Assembly: GCA_030603385.1 (NCBI GenBank) | Contig: JAUVXW010000018.1 | Span: 1-64,000 of the forward strand | DNA length: 64,000 nt | Direction: 5' to 3' | DNA from: Promethearchaeota archaeon | GTDB taxonomy: Archaea > Asgardarchaeota > Lokiarchaeia > Sigyniarchaeales > SOKP01 | Part shown: piece after piece, positions 63,573-64,000 of the stretch | Position numbering within the stretch: the first letter of the stretch is position 1 | Layout of the letters: each line of letters begins with the position of its first letter | Translations under genes and position numbers: made by a program | The notes under the pieces: model-generated | Told to the model about the DNA's origin: nothing | Seen by the model: the letters and a program-made list of their open reading frames with translations, nothing else | Databases searched by the model: none

Positions 63573-64000
63573 TTAGGCTAAATACTTTAATCCACTTCTT
63601 ACTTTATAGGTTTTTCTAACTCTATCCACCTCAATAAATCTCTTTATTTCAAGATTGTTTAGTAAATCCCTCATCTCAACACGGTCTTTCTTTAGTTCAT
63701 CTCCTAATCCTTGAATATCAGTTTCATGCGTTTTTAATATTTGTATAAGTGATGAATATTCTTCATAAATTACATTAACTAGATGCGTTATTGACTCTTT
63801 TATGTTCAATCCCGTTTTTGTACTTGTTGGAAAGATTTTACTTTTATCCGATAAATAATTTTGGGAATGAATTATTTCTGGAGGTCGAGCACCCTCTATA
63901 TCCTGCTTATTAGCTAGAAAAACAACAGGGGTGTTAGAAGGTAATAATTTTCTTATAGAATTTAATATTACAATTGCACTGTCATCCTTTTCAGGAGCTG
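63573..64000 (-). CDS. small GTPase fused to a C-terminal winged helix, 5' end cut by window
   Basis: The frame is open from the window edge to 63573, giving 141 visible residues. The first part is the end of a GTPase domain: VVFLANKQDIEGARPPEI contains the G4 NKxD, and FPTSTKTGLNIKESI contains a G5-like motif, both Arf/MglA-like. The last 60 residues (THETDIQGLGDELKKDRVEM, then NNLEIKRFIEVDRVRKTYKV) form a winged helix. GTPase-winged-helix fusions hint at nucleotide-controlled DNA or protein binding. G1-G3 lie beyond the edge. Confidence 0.8.
   Translation of the reverse strand, partial: APEKDDSAIVILNSIRKLLPSNTPVVFLANKQDIEGARPPEIIHSQNYLSDKSKIFPTSTKTGLNIKESITHLVNVIYEEYSSLIQILKTHETDIQGLGDELKKDRVEMRDLLNNLEIKRFIEVDRVRKTYKVRSGLKYLA

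Noticed and set aside
1..64000. CRISPR arrays, rRNA or tRNA genes, and insertion sequences
   Set aside because: The spacers were read on both strands. No regular repeat-spacer pattern, tRNA arm set, rRNA segment or transposase was found. Reading by eye could miss a tRNA with an intron.

Overview
The window reads as chromosome from a low-GC Asgard archaeon, most like the Lokiarchaeia. The information-processing genes are archaeal: RNA polymerase subunit D in a cluster with L18e, L13 and S9, plus aEF1B, LSm, a thermosome subunit, TrmI, archaeal TyrRS and TrpRS, and Rio2. They sit beside eukaryote-like genes: a Ras/Rab-like GTPase, an Arf/Rag-like GTPase fused to a roadblock/longin-like domain, a GTPase fused to a winged helix, a degenerate GTPase-like protein, a PPP-family phosphatase and a probable gelsolin-like membrane protein. 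Genes are densely packed on both strands. Many starts are TTG, and short overlaps of the ATGA type are common.

Layout. 1-2.1 kb: heterodisulfide-reductase-type iron-sulfur proteins. 2.4-6.6 kb: a Cys-rich small protein, an Lrp regulator, a small GTPase and indolepyruvate:ferredoxin oxidoreductase (iorA, iorB). 6.7-9.1 kb: TyrRS, a zinc-finger microprotein and aEF1B. 9.1-15 kb: bacterial-type MutL and MutS around a membrane glycosyltransferase-like gene. 15-17.5 kb: two tandem inositol-1-phosphate synthase paralogues. 18.5-26.2 kb: a 2-oxoacid:ferredoxin oxidoreductase whose gamma gene is separated from delta-alpha-beta by two related PAS histidine kinases. 26-38 kb: gelsolin-like protein, Rio2, LSm, phosphatase, DNA methyltransferase, hydrolase, ATP-grasp, Clp1-like and FmdE-like genes. 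39-46 kb: aroC/aroA, the rpoD-ribosomal cluster and glyA. 47-53 kb: trmI, GTPase-family genes, trpS, hisI and an Lrp regulator. 53.9-59.3 kb: one secreted protein of about 1,800 residues with winged-helix gene remnants on both sides. 59.9-64 kb: thermosome, GTP-type PEP carboxykinase and the 3' end of a GTPase-winged-helix gene.

Metabolism. The two 2-oxoacid oxidoreductases and the Hdr-type proteins suggest fermentation of amino acids with electrons passed through ferredoxin and thiol/iron-sulfur carriers. PEP carboxykinase gives a gluconeogenic route toward glucose-6-phosphate, which inositol-1-phosphate synthase would use for phosphoinositol compounds, possibly lipid headgroups.

Main discovery. 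iorB does not read through as DNA. A 31-nt segment (6068-6098) lies exactly between the predicted cut sites of a bulge-helix-bulge (BHB) structure, the substrate of the archaeal tRNA splicing endonuclease. Removing it restores the frame and rebuilds the conserved SE-x-HG-x-AQR motif of the family. This is a strong candidate for a spliced intron in an archaeal metabolic mRNA. Other points of interest are decayed gene remnants, a catalytically divergent inositol-phosphate synthase paralogue, a degenerate GTPase, and the large surface protein.
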